Assembly: GCF_042186555.1 (NCBI RefSeq)
Contig: NC_133324.1
Coordinates: 4,716,651 to 4,780,650, forward strand
Source: Aquarana catesbeiana
Lineage: Eukaryota > Chordata > Amphibia > Anura > Ranidae
DNA: 64,000 nucleotides
Direction: 5' to 3'
In this document: piece after piece, positions 33,536 through 45,099 of the stretch
How the letters are laid out: every line of letters begins with the position of its first letter
Numbering within the stretch: position 1 is the first letter of the stretch
The notes under the pieces: generated by a model
Database searches by the model: none
The model's input: the letters and a program-made list of their open reading frames with translations, nothing else
Told to the model about the DNA's origin: nothing
Position numbers and translations under genes: made by a program

Positions 33536-36515
33536 TCGGGTGATCTGGGGAGGTCTCCAGCAGTCTCTGGTAGGACAATGTTGGGTGATCTGGGGAGGTC
33601 TCCAGCAGTCTCTGGTGGGACAATGTTGTGTGATCTGGGGAGGTCTATAGCAGTTTCTGGTGGGAGAATGTCGAGGGATCTGGGGAGGTCTCTAGCAATC
33701 TCTGGTGGAAGAATGTCGGGTGATCTGGGGAGGTCTCTAGCAGTCTCTGGTGGGAGAATGTTGGGTGGTCTGAGAAGGTGTCTAGCAGTCTCTGATGGGA
33801 CAATGTTGGGTGATCTGGGGAGGTCTCTAGCAGTCTCTGGTGGGACAATGTCAGGTGATCTGGAGAGGTCTCCAGCAGTCTCTGGTGGGACAATGTTGGG
33901 TGACCTGAGGAGGTCTCTAGCAGTCTCTAGTGGGACAATGTTGTGTGATCTGGGGAGGTCTTTAGCAGTCTATGATGGAAGAATGTTGGGTGATCTGGGG
34001 ATGTCTCTAGCAGTCTCTGATGGGAGAATGTTGGGTGATTTTGGGAGGTCTCTAGCAGTCTATGGTGGGAGAATGTTGGGTGATCTGGGGAGGTCTCTAG
34101 CAGTCTCTGGTGGGACAATGTCAGGTGATTTGGGGGGGGGGCTCTAGCAGTCTCTGGTGGGACAATGTCAGGTGATCTGGGGAGGACTCTAGCAGTCTCT
34201 GGTGGGACAATGTTGGGGGATCTGGGGAGGTCTCTAGCAGTCTCTGGTGGGAGAATGTTGGGTGATCTGAGGAGGTCTCTAGCAGTCTATGGTGGGAGAA
34301 TGTTGGGTGATGTGGGGAGGTCTTTAGCAGTCTCTGGCAGGGCTGGACTGGGACAAAAATTTGGCCCTGGACTTCATCATGACCGGCCCACTTTAATTTT
34401 GAGTGTCCCCAACAGCATCCCCCTTACACCAGTGTGTCCCCAACAGCGTCCCCCTTACATCAGAGTGTCCCCAACAGTGTGCCCCTTACATCAGAGTGTC
34501 CCCAACAGCGTCCCCCTTCACAACAGAGTGTCCCCACCAGCAGCCCCCTTCACATCAGAGTCCCCACCAGCAGTCCCCTTCACACCAGAGTCCCCACCAG
34601 CAGCCCCCTTCACATCAGAGTCCCCACCAGCAGCCCCCTTCACATCAGAGTGTCCCCCATCACCTCCCCCTCCCACATGTACTCACACTTTTGAAGGCAG
34701 CTTCTCGTTCCTCTCTCCAGTCATGTGATAACAAGAGATAAGGGGAGAGAGGAAGGAAAGTGTGCTGGCTGTCTATCTCCCCCTGCAGGCTGGAGGGAGC
34801 AGAAAGCCTAATGCTCTCTCCAGCAAGTGACGGAAGCTGCTCCTCCTTACAGGAGTGAAATCGCGATCACTCACTGTCAGAGAGAAGCGGCTGCAGGACT
34901 GCACATGACTGGCCCACTGAGCCATCGGCCCACCGGGAAACTCCCGGTAGTCCCGATGGCCAGTACATGCCTGGTCTCTGGTGGGAGAATGTTGCATGAT
35001 CTTGGGAGGTCTCTAGCAGTCTCTGGTGGAGAATGTTGGGAGATCTGGGGAGGTCTCTAGCAGTCTCTGGTGGGACAATGTCAGGTGATCTGGGTTGGGC
35101 TCTAGCAGTCTCTGGTGGGACAATGTTGGGTGATCTGGGAGGTCTCTAGCAGTCTCTGGTGGGAGACTGTCGGGTGATCTGGGGAGGTCTCTAGCAGTCT
35201 CTAGTGGGAGAATGTTGGGTGATCTGGGGAGGTCTCTAGCAGTCTATGGTGGGAGAATGTTGGGTGATCTGGGGAGGTCTTTAGCAGTCTCTGGTGGGAG
35301 AATGTTGCGTGATCTTGGGAGGTCTCTAGCAGTTCATGGTGAGAGAATGTTGGGAGATCTGGGGAGGTCTCTAGCAGTCTCTGGTGGGACAATGTCAGGT
35401 GATCTGGGTTGGGCTCTAGCAGTCTCTGGTGGGACAATGTTGGGTGATCTGGGAGGTCTCTAGCAGTCTCTGGTGGGAGACTGTCGGGTGATCTGGGGAG
35501 GACTCTAGCAGTCTCTGGTGGAGAATGTTGGGTGATCTGGAGAGGTCTCTAGCAGTCTCTGGTGGGATAATGTCAGGTGATCTGGGTTGGGCTCCAGCAG
35601 TCTCTGGTGGGACAATGTTGGGTGATCTTGGGAGGTCTCTAGCAGTCTCTAGTGTGAGAATGTTGGGTGATCTGGGGAGGTCTCTAGCAGTCTCTAGTGG
35701 GAGAATGTTGGGTGATCTTGGGAGGTCTCTAGCAGTCTATGGTGGGAGAATGTTGGGTGATCTTGGGAGGTCTCTAGCAGTCTATGGTGGGAGAATGTTG
35801 AGTGATCTGGGGAGGGCTCCAGCAGTCTTTGGTGGGACAATGTTGGGTGATCTGCGGTGGTCTCTAGCAGTCTCTGGTAGGAGAATGTTGTGTGATCTTG
35901 GGAGGTCTCTAGCAGTCTTTGGTGGGAGAATGTTGGGTGATCTTGGGGAGGTCTCTAGCAGTCTTTGGTGGGAGAATGTTGGGTGATCTTGGGGAGGTCT
36001 CTAGCAGTCTCTGGTGGGACAATGTTGGGTGATCTGGGGAGGTCTCTAGCAGTCTCTGGTAGGACAATGTTGGGTGATCTGGGGAGGTCTCTAGCAGTCT
36101 CTGGTGGGAGAATGTCAGGTGATCTTGGGGGTCTCTAGTAGTCTCTGGTGGGAGAATGTTGAGTGGTCTTGGGAGGTCTCTAGCAGTCTTTGGTGGGAGA
36201 ATGTTGGGTGATCTTGGGGAGGTCTCTAGCAGTCTTTGGTGGGACAATGTTGGGTGATCTGGGGAGGTCTCTAGCAGTCTCTGGTGGGAGAATGTCAGGT
36301 GATCTTGGGGGTCTCTAGTAGTCTCTGGTGGGAGAATGTTGAGTGGTCTTGGAAGGTCTCTAGCAGTCTTTGGTGGGAGAATGTTGGGTGATTTTGGGAG
36401 GTCTCTAGCAGTCTCTGGTGGGAGAATGTTGGGTGATCTTGGGAGGTCTCTAGCAGTCTCTGGTGGGACAATGTCAGGTGATCTGGGGAGGTCTCTAGCA
36501 GTCTCTGGTGATCGG
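33536..36515. repeat. 45-bp minisatellite array, split by an insertion
   Basis: About 50 units of 45 bp, with GGGTGATCTGGGGAGGTCTC, TAGCAGTCTCTGGTGGGA and GAATGTT. The array is interrupted at 34338-34973 by a hAT-type element. On the strand of the apple-domain gene each unit contains TTCTCCCACCAG, which resembles a 3' splice site. A segment of about 120 bp around 36060-36180 is repeated at 36245-36360. Confidence 0.93.
34338..34973. mobile_element. Non-autonomous hAT-like element inserted in the 45-bp array
   Basis: The 636-bp insert is flanked by a perfect 8-bp duplication GTCTCTGG (34330-34337 and 34974-34981). The ends are imperfect inverted repeats: left CAGGGCTGGACTGG, right (reverse complement) CAGGCATGTACTGG. 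Removing the insert and one duplication restores a normal 45-bp unit (AGCAGTCTCTGGTGGGAG). An 8-bp duplication and CAGGG-type ends are typical of hAT transposons. No transposase is encoded. Internally, 34405-34660 is a roughly 31-bp tandem repeat (GTGTCCCCAACAGCGTCCCC type). Confidence 0.75.
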
Positions 36516-36519
36516 TTAC

Positions 36520-36559
36520 CTGGGTGATGTGGTGGAAAGATGTTCACAGACAGGAATAC
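36520..36559 (-). other. Candidate untranslated exon 2
   Basis: On the minus strand a CTATTTCCAG acceptor precedes 36559 and a CCCAG|GTAACC donor follows 36520, bounding 40 bases of non-repetitive sequence at the edge of the 45-bp array. It could be a second non-coding exon of the apple-domain gene. It could also be chance, since both sites are short motifs. Confidence 0.25.
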
Positions 36560-36899
36560 CTGGAAATAGAATATAAATTATTACCGATGATCGATCAGTA
36601 TGATTTATACATAAAAAAAATAAAATCTGACCTGACAATAATGTACAGCCAGGATCTGTCTAATAATAATAGTATATGTGGCAGTTTGCAGAGCACTTTA
36701 CAACATGAGGGCAGATAGTACAGATACCATGTAATATAGGAGGAATCAGGGAGCCCTGATCCCCGGAGCTTACAATCTATAAATCTATATTATAGAATGG
36801 GACCCCCTGTATTAGCATGCGGTCCCTGCCCATCCTCTATGCAGTCCCTGCCCATCCTCCATGCGGTCCCTGCCCATCCCCCATGCGGTCAGCACTCAC

Positions 36900-36918
36900 C
36901 TCTGGAGTCTCCTGCTGT
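36900..36918 (-). other. Candidate untranslated exon 1
   Basis: A short segment downstream of the TATA-like box ends at a near-consensus donor GAG|GTGAGT (last exon base 36900). The start is only estimated from the TATA spacing. It would give a very short non-coding first exon, with about 5 kb of 45-bp and 66-bp minisatellites between it and the start-codon exon. Confidence 0.3.
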
Positions 36919-36942
36919 ACGGGGCAGAATTCGGTGAAGTTC

Positions 36943-36948
36943 TTTATA
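36943..36948 (-). promoter_or_regulatory. Candidate TATA box of the apple-domain gene
   Basis: On the minus strand the sequence reads CCAATATAAAGAAC, with TATAAA at 36948-36943. A start site 25-30 bases downstream would fall near 36918, about 18 bases before a good donor (CCAGAG|GTGAGT) at 36900/36899. The G-rich array beginning at 37130 lies roughly 200 bp further upstream. This fits a tissue-specific TATA promoter, but no transcript evidence is available. Confidence 0.35.
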
Positions 36949-37129
36949 TTGGGAGGGGGAGGGGAATTGTCATTTCTGTGTCAATATTTTTCCATCCATA
37001 TTAACCATCTCTCTCCTCTCATAGCTGATCTGTTCTTCTCTCCATTATCCGGGATGAGGGAATGTAGCACCAACATATACCATGGGGCTAGAAACCCCAT
37101 AGGAGCTTACACACTAAATAGGGGAGAGC

Positions 37130-39240
37130 TGTACTAAGGGGGGTTGTGATGGGGGAGCTGTATTGGGGTGGGGGGAGGGGATTGTATGGTAGGGGGTAGC
37201 TGTATGGGGGGAGGAAATTTTACAGTGGAGTGGAACTGTACTGGGGAGGAGCCTGCTGTACTGAGGGGGAACTGCTGGGGGGGGATTGTACTGAGGAGGG
37301 GTTGTGATTTGTGGGGGGGGGGTATTGTACTGGAGGGGTAGTTCTGAGCTGAGGGGGGCAGCACAGGAAGGGGAGGAAGGGCTGTACTGAGGGGGAACTG
37401 CTGGGGGGGGATTGTACTGAGGAGGGGTTGTGATTTGTGGGGGGGGTATTGTACTGTACTGGAGGGGTAGTTCTGAGCTGAGGGGGGCAGCACAGGAAGG
37501 GGAGGAAGGGCTGTACTGAGGGGGAACTGCTGGGGGGGGTAATGTAATGAGGAGGGGTTGTGATTTGTGGGGGGGGGGTATTGTACTGTACTGGAGGCGT
37601 AGTTCTGAGCTGAGGGGGGCAGCACAGGAAGGGGAGGAAGGGCTGTACTGAGGGGGAACTGCTGGGGGGGAGATTGTACTGAGGAGGGGTTGTGATTTGT
37701 GGAGGGGGGAGTAATGTACTGGAGGCGTAGTTCTGAGCTGAGGGGGGCAGCACAGGAAGGGGAGGAAGGGCTGTACTGGGGAGGAGCCTGCTGTACTGAG
37801 GGGGTATTGTACTGAGGAGGGGTTGTGATTTGTGGGGGGGGGGTACTGTACTGGAGGGGTAGTTCTGAGCTGAGGGGGGCAGCACAGGAAGGGGAGGAAG
37901 GGCTGTACTGAGGGGGAACTTCTGGGGGGGTATTGTACTGAGGAGGGGTTGTGATTTGTGGGGGGGTATTGTACTGTACTGGAGGGGTAGTTCTGAGCTG
38001 AGGGGGGCAGCACAGGAAGGGGAGGAAGGGCTGTACTGAGGGGGAACTTCTGGGGGGGTATTGTACTGAGGAGGGGTTGTGATTTGTGGGGGGGTATTGT
38101 ACTAAGGAGGGGTTGTGATTTGTGGGGGGGGTATTGTACTAAGGAGGGGTTGTGATTTGTGGGGGGGGTATTGTACTGAGGAGGGGTTGTGATTTGTGGG
38201 GGGGGGAGTAATGTACTGGAGGCGTAGTTCTGAGCTGAGGGGGGCAGCACAGGAAGGGGAGGAAGGGCTGTACTGAGGGGGAACTGCTGGGGGGATTGTA
38301 CTGAGGAAGGGTTGTGATTTGTGGGGGGGGTATTGTACTGAACTGGAGGGGTAGTTCTGAGCTGAGGGGGGCAGCACAGGAAGGGGAGGAAGGGCTGTAC
38401 TGAGGGGGAACTGCTGGGGGGGTATTGTACTGAGGAGGGGTTGTGATTTGTGGGGGGGGGGAGTACTGTACTGGAGGGGTAGTTCTGAGCTGAGGGGGGC
38501 TGCACAGGAAGGGGAGGAAGGGCTGTACTGAGGGGGAACTGCTGGGGGGGGGTTGTACTGAGGAGGGGTTGTGATTTGTGGGGGGGGGGTATTGTACTGT
38601 ACTGGAGGGGTAGCTCTGAGCTGAGGGGGGCAGCACAGGAAGGGGAGGAAGGGCTGTACTGGGGAGGAACCTGCTGTACTGAGGGGGTATTGTACTGAGG
38701 AGGGGTTGTGATTTGTGGGGGGGGGGGTACTGTACTGGAGGGGTAGTTCTGAGCTGAGGGGGGCAGCACAGGAAGGGGAGGAAGGGCTGTACTGAGGGGG
38801 AACTTCTGGGGGGGTATTGTACTGAGGAGGGGTTGTGATTTGTGGGGGGGTATTGTACTAAGGAGGGGTTGTGATTTGTGGGGGGGTATTGTACTGAGGA
38901 GGGGTTGTGATTTGTGGGGGGGTATTGTACTGAGGAGGGGTTGTGATTTGTGGGGGGGGAGTAATGTACTGGAGGCGTAGTTCTGAGCTGAGGGGGGCAG
39001 CACAGGAAGGGGAGGAAGGGCTGTACTGAGGGGAAACTGCTGGGGGGGGATTGTACTGAGGAGGGGTTGTGATTTGTGGGGGGGTATTGTACTGAACTGG
39101 AGGGGTAGTTCTGAGCTGAGGGGGGCAGCACAGGAAGGGGAGGAAGGGCTGTACTGAGGGGAAACTGCTGGGGGGGTATTGTCATAGGGGGGTAGCTGTG
39201 CTTGGGGGGGGCGCTGTACGGGGGGAGGAAATTTACAGTG
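37130..39240. repeat. G-rich composite tandem repeat
   Basis: About 13 units of roughly 130 bp, marked by GTTCTGAGCTGAGGGGGGCA (37341, 37470, 37602 and so on), separated by modules GGAGGGGTTGTGATTTGTGG, runs of 6-10 G, and GTATTGTACTGAGG. The number of the ATTGTACTGAGG modules varies between units. The plus strand has dense G runs suited to quadruplex formation. It lies about 200 bp upstream of the candidate TATA box. Proline-rich minus-strand ORFs are artefacts. Confidence 0.9.
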
Positions 39241-39329
39241 GAGGGGTGTGTTTGCTTAGTGTTAGAGGACGATGGCTGAGTGTTTGGGTAGAGGACGATG
39301 GCTGAGTGGGTAGAGGATGTATAAGCCTT

Positions 39330-42300
39330 GTGTCTGTTCAGTCTGGTGTATCTCCTGAGGTCTCTGTGAGCACCTCGTGTCTTTTCCCCCCTGGGGGGGA
39401 TATCCTGAGGTCTCTGTGGGCACCTTGTGTCTGTTCACCCCAGGGTATCTCCTGAGGTCTCTGTGGGCACCTTGTGTCTGTTCACCCTCATGTATCTCTT
39501 GAGGTCTCTGTGGGCATCTTGTGTCTGTTCACCCCAGGGTATCCCTTGAGGTCTCTGTGGGCACCTTGTGTCTGTTCACCTCGGGGTATCCCTTGAGGTC
39601 TCTGTGGGCACCTTGTGTCTGTTCACCCCAGGGTATCTCCTGAGGTCTCTGTGGGCACCTTGTGCCTGTTCACCCCAGGGTATCTCCTGAGGTCTCTGTG
39701 GGCACCTTGTGTCTGTTCACCCCAGGGTATCTCCTGAGGTCTCTGTGGGCACCTTGTGTCTGTTCACCCCGGTGTATCTCCTGAGGTCTCTGTGGGCACC
39801 TTGTGTCTGTTCACCCCAGGGTATCTCCTGAGGTCTCTGTGGGCACCTTGTGTCTGTTCACCCCGGTGTATCTCCTGAGGTCTCTGTGGGCACCTTGTGT
39901 CTGTTCACCCCGGTGTATCTCCTGAGGTCTCTGTGGGCACCTTGTGTCTGTTCACCCCAGGGTATCTCCTGAGGTCTCTGTGGGCACCTTGTGTCTGTTC
40001 ACCCCAGGGTATCCCTTGAGGTCTCTGTGGGCACCTTGTGTCTGTTCACCTCGGGGTATTCCTTGAGGTCTCTGTGGGCACCTTGTGTCTGTTCACTCCG
40101 GAGTATCTCCTGAGGTCTCTGTGGGCACCTTGTGTCTGTTCACCCCGGGATATCCCTTGAGGTCTCTGTGGGCACCTTGTGTCTGTTCACCTCGGGGTAT
40201 CTCTTGAGGTCTCTGTGGGCACTTTGTGTCTGTTCACCTCGGGGTATCTCTTGAGGTCTCTGTGGGCACTTTGTGTCTGTTCACCCTGGTGTATCTCCTG
40301 AGGTCTCTGTGGGCACCTTGTGTCTGTTCACCCTGGTGTATCTCCTGAGGTCTCTGTGGGCACCTTGTGTCTGTTCACCCCAGGGTATCTCCTGAGGTCT
40401 CTGTGGGCACCTTGTGTCTGTTCACCCCAGGGTATCTCCTGAGGTCTCTGTGGGCACCTTGTGTCTGTTCACCCCGGTGTATCTCCTGAGGTCTCTGTGG
40501 GCACCTTGTGTCTGTTCACCCCAGGGTATCTCCTGAGGTCTCTGTGGGCACCTTGTGTCTGTTCACCCCGGGGTATCTCCTGAGGTCTCTGTGGGCACCT
40601 TGTGTCTGTTCACCCCGTTGTATCTCCTGAGGTCTCTGTGGGCACCTTGTGTCTGTTCACCCCGGTGTATCTCCTGAGGTCTCTGTGGGCACCTTGTGTC
40701 TGTTCACCCCGGGGTATCTCCTGAAGTCTCTGTGGGCACCTTGTGTCTGTTCACCCCGGTGTATCTCCTGAGGTCTCTGTGGGCACCTTGTGTCTGTTCA
40801 CCCCAGGGTATCTCCTGAGGTCTCTGTGGGCACCTTGTGCCTGTTCACCCCAGGGTATCTCCTGAGGTCTCTGTGGGCACCTTGTGTCTGTTCACCCCAG
40901 GGTATCTCCTGAGGTCTCTGTGGGCACCTTGTGTCTGTTCACCCCGGTGTATCTCCTGAGGTCTCTGTGGGCACCTTGTGTCTGTTCACCCCGGTGTATC
41001 TCCTGAGGTCTCTGTGGGCACCTTGTGTCTGTTCACCCCAGGGTATCTCCTGAGGTCTCTGTGGGCACCTTGTGTCTGTTCACCCCGGTGTATCTCCTGA
41101 GGTCTCTGTGGGCACCTTGTGTCTGTTCACCCCAGGGTATCTCCTGAGGTCTCTGTGGGCACCTTGTGTCTGTTCACCCCGGTGTATCTCCTGAGGTCTC
41201 TGTGGGCACCTTGTGTCTGTTCACCCCGGTGTATCTCCTGAGGTCTCTGTGGGCACCTTGTGTCTGTTCACCCCAGGGTATCTCCTGAGGTCTCTGTGGG
41301 CACCTTGTGTCTGTTCACCCCGGTGTATCTCCTGAGGTCTCTGTGGGCACCTTGTGTCTGTTCACCCCGGTGTATCTCCTGAGGTCTCTGTGGGCACCTT
41401 GTGTCTGTTCACCCCAGGGTATCTCCTGAGGTCTCTGTGGGCACCTTGTGTCTGTTCACCCCGGTGTATCTCCTGAGGTCTCTGTGGGCACCTTGTGTCT
41501 GTTCACCCCAGGGTATCTCCTGAGGTCTCTGTGGGCACCTTGTGTCTGTTCACCCCGGGGTATCTCCTGAGGTCTCTGTGGGCACCTTGTGTCTGTTCAC
41601 CCCAGGGTATCTCCTGAGGTCTCTGTGGGCACCTTGTGTCTGTTCACCCCAGGGTATCTCCTGAGGTCTCTGTGGGCACCTTGTGTCTGTTCACCCCAGG
41701 GTATCTCCTGAGGTCTCTGTGGGCACCTTGTGTCTGTTCACCCCAGGGTATCTCCTGAGGTCTCTGTGGGCACCTTGTGCCTGTTCACCCCAGGGTATCT
41801 CCTGAGGTCTCTGTGGGCACCTTGTGTCTGTTCACCCCAGGGTATCTCCTGAGGTCTCTGTGGGCACCTTGTGTCTGTTCACCCCGGTGTATCTCCTGAG
41901 GTCTCTGTGGGCACCTTGTGTCTGTTCACCCCAGGGTATCTCCTGAGGTCTCTGTGGGCACCTTGTGCCTGTTCACCCCAGGGTATCTCCTGAGGTCTCT
42001 GTGGGCACCTTGTGTCTGTTCACCCCAGGGTATCTCCTGAGGTCTCTGTGGGCACCTTGTGTCTGTTCACCCCGGTGTATCTCCTGAGGTCTCTGTGGGC
42101 ACCTTGTGTCTGTTCACCCCGGTGTATCTCCTGAGGTCTCTGTGGGCACCTTGTGTCTGTTCACCCCGGTGTATCTCCTGAGGTCTCTGTGGGCACCTTG
42201 TGTCTGTTCACCCCAGGGTATCTCCTGAGGTCTCTGTGGGCACCTTGTGTCTGTTCACCCCGGTGTATCTCCTGAGGTCTCTGTGGGAACCTTGTGTCTG

Positions 42301-44525
42301 TTCACCCCGGTGTATCTCCTGAGGTCTCTGTGGGCACCTTGTGTCTGTTCACCCCAGGGTATCTCCTGAGGTCTCTGTGGGCACCTTGTGTCTGTTCACC
42401 CCGGTGTATCTCCTGAGGTCTCTGTGGGCACCTTGTGTCTGTTCACCCCGGGGTATCTCCTGAGGTCTCTGTGGGCACCTTGTGTCTGTTCACCCCGGGG
42501 TATCTCCTGAGGTCTCTGTGGGCACCTTGTGTCTGTTCACCCCGGTGTATCTCCTGAGGTCTCTGTGGGCACCTTGTGTCTGTTCACCCCAGGGTATCTC
42601 CTGAGGTCTCTGTGGGCACCTTGTGTCTGTTCACCCCGGTGTATCTCCTGAGGTCTCTGTGGGCACCTTGTGTCTGTTCACCCCGGGGTATCTCCTGAGG
42701 TCTCTGTGGGCACCTTGTGTCTGTTCACCCCGGTGTATCTCCTGAGGTCTCTGTGGGCACCTTGTGTCTGTTCACCCCAGGGTATCTCCTGAGGTCTCTG
42801 TGGGCACCTTGTGTCTGTTCACCCCGGTGTATCTCCTGAGGTCTCTGTGGGCACCTTGTGTCTGTTCACCCCGGGGTATCTCCTGAGGTCTCTGTGGGCA
42901 CCTTGTGTCTGTTCACCCCGGTGTATCTCCTGAGGTCTCTGTGGGCACCTTGTGTCTGTTCACCCCAGGGTATCTCCTGAGGTCTCTGTGGGCACCTTGT
43001 GTCTGTTCACCCCGGGGTATCTCCTGAGGTCTCTGTGGGCACCTTGTGTCTGTTCACCCCGGTGTATCTCCTGAGGTCTCTGTGGGCACCTTGTGTCTGT
43101 TCACCCCGGTGTATCTCCTGAGGTCTCTGTGGGCACCTTGTGCCTGTTCACCCCGGTGTATCTCCTGAGGTCTCTGTGGGCACCTTGTGCCTGTTCACCC
43201 CAGGGTATCTCCTGAGGTCTCTGTGGGCACCTTTTGTCGGTTCACCCCGGTGTATCTCCTGAGGTCTCTGTGGGCACCTTGTGTCTGTTCACCCCGGTGT
43301 ATCTCCTGAGGTCTCTGTGGGAACCTTGTGTCTGTTCACCCCGGTGTATCTCCTGAGGTCTCTGTGGGCACCTTGTGTCTGTTCACCCCAGGGTATCTCC
43401 TGAGGTCTCTGTGGGCACCTTGTGTCTGTTCACCCCGGTGTATCTCCTGAGGTCTCTGTGGGCACCTTGTGTCTGTTCACCCCGGGGTATCTCCTGAGGT
43501 CTCTGTGGGCACCTTGTGTCTGTTCACCCCGGGGTATCTCCTGAGGTCTCTGTGGGCACCTTGTGTCTGTTCACCCCGGTGTATCTCCTGAGGTCTCTGT
43601 GGGCACCTTGTGTCTGTTCACCCCAGGGTATCTCCTGAGGTCTCTGTGGGCACCTTGTGTCTGTTCACCCCGGTGTATCTCCTGAGGTCTCTGTGGGCAC
43701 CTTGTGTCTGTTCACCCCGGGGTATCTCCTGAGGTCTCTGTGGGCACCTTGTGTCTGTTCACCCCGGTGTATCTCCTGAGGTCTCTGTGGGCACCTTGTG
43801 TCTGTTCACCCCAGGGTATCTCCTGAGGTCTCTGTGGGCACCTTGTGTCTGTTCACCCCGGTGTATCTCCTGAGGTCTCTGTGGGCACCTTGTGTCTGTT
43901 CACCCCGGGGTATCTCCTGAGGTCTCTGTGGGCACCTTGTGTCTGTTCACCCCGGTGTATCTCCTGAGGTCTCTGTGGGCACCTTGTGTCTGTTCACCCC
44001 AGGGTATCTCCTGAGGTCTCTGTGGGCACCTTGTGTCTGTTCACCCCGGGGTATCTCCTGAGGTCTCTGTGGGCACCTTGTGTCTGTTCACCCCGGTGTA
44101 TCTCCTGAGGTCTCTGTGGGCACCTTGTGTCTGTTCACCCCGGTGTATCTCCTGAGGTCTCTGTGGGCACCTTGTGCCTGTTCACCCCGGTGTATCTCCT
44201 GAGGTCTCTGTGGGCACCTTGTGCCTGTTCACCCCAGGGTATCTCCTGAGGTCTCTGTGGGCACCTTTTGTCGGTTCACCCCGGTGTATCTCCTGAGGTC
44301 TCTGTGGGCACCTTGTGCCTGTTCACCCCAGGGTATCTCCTGAGGTCTCTGTGGGCACCTTGTGTCTGTTCACCCCAGGGTATCTCCTGAGGTCTCTGTG
44401 GGCACCTTGTGTCTGTTCACCCCAGGGTATCTCCTGAGGTCTCTGTGGGCACCTTTTGTCGGTTCACCCCGGTGTATCTCCTGAGGTCTCTGTGGGCACC
44501 TTTTGTCGGTTCACCCCAGGGTATC
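39330..44525. repeat. 47-bp minisatellite array
   Basis: About 110 units of 47 bp: TGAGGTCTCTGTGGGCACCT, TGTGTCTGTTCACCCCAGGG, TATCTCC, with CAGGG, CGGTG and CGGGG alternatives. Rare markers repeat exactly 1034 bp apart (CTGTGGGAAC at 42281 and 43315; CTTTTGTCGG at 43231 and 44265), showing duplication of a 22-unit block. Left-hand units (39330-40300) are more diverged. Confidence 0.95.
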
Positions 44526-44789
44526 ATCTCCTTGGAATCCACTGAAGGATATGTTTCCCCTCCCCCCCGTTTGCCCTTAGTATTGATCTATTACATAACA
44601 GAGGCATGCTGGGTGGAGGAGGGGTTACAAAGGTATGGGTGTATGAATGTTCTGTTTGCCTGTGCCCAGTCTTCTAGGGGGTGGCAGTATCTGACTTCCC
44701 GTGTCCCTCAATAGACTTCAAGAATTAGAAGAATTTTCCGAGACACTACAAACACCTGATTTTTTTCAGGTGTTTTTTCCTTCATTTTC
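44526..44789. other. Unique spacer with a short hairpin
   Basis: No gene recognised; the open frame here is short and partly translates the 47-bp array. A perfect 9-bp stem AACACCTGA / TCAGGTGTT (44751-44759 and 44766-44774) encloses a T6 loop. Confidence 0.5.
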
Positions 44790-45020
44790 ACCCGGTGATC
44801 CTGTCAGTAACACACTTCCTGTCCCGGGGTGACAACGCCCATTGTACTGTATCTATGGAGGAGCAGAGTTGTCACCCTGGGACGGGACTACAGAGCACCT
44901 CCCTCTCTCCTCTTCCCCATAACACAGAAGGGAGGTGTTCTGTATAATGAAATCCTATAACTTGATAAGAGTGCTGCACAGGAAGTTTTCTGGCTCACAA
45001 GATTTCTGGCAGGATCACCA
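44790..45020. mobile_element. Foldback (inverted-repeat) element
   Basis: Nested inverted repeats: GGTGATCCTGTCAG (44794-44807) pairs with CTGGCAGGATCACC (45006-45019) at 13 of 14 positions; CTTCCTGT (44815-44822) pairs with ACAGGAAG (44977-44984); GTCCCGGGGTGACAAC (44821-44836) pairs with GTTGTCACCCTGGGAC (44868-44883) at 15 of 16. This structure suggests a MITE or a foldback remnant. No coding capacity; class unknown. Confidence 0.6.
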
Positions 45021-45099
45021 GACACAAATCCAACAGAAATATTACTAAAGAGCTTTCAATGGGAAATCCAGAATTGTTTAATACAGGACAGACAGGAGT

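Larger units (their letters stand above)
36560..37129. other. Unique spacer with a dispersed repeat and candidate promoter
   Basis: From about 36658 to 36790 a dispersed repeat fragment is seen (GGAGCTTACAATCTATAAAT and GGAATCAGGGAGCCCTGATC), of a kind common in frog genomes. A 20-bp motif (TGCCCATCCTCCATGCGGTCC type) is repeated four times at 36821-36890. The TATA-like box and donor described separately are at 36.9 kb. Confidence 0.5.

Noticed and set aside
32282..33543. His/Ser-rich and Gly/Asp-rich proteins from the 66-bp array
   Set aside because: Both strands are open because the unit is 22 codons long without stops. No upstream exon or conserved domain.
37130..39185. Proline-rich minus-strand proteins of up to 629 codons
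   Set aside because: They are the C-rich complement of the G-rich array; frames overlap each other and are interrupted by variable G-run lengths.
33536..44525. Common origin of the 45-bp and 47-bp arrays from a shared GAGGTCTCT word
   Set aside because: Only about nine bases are shared and the rest of the units do not align, so chance is likely.
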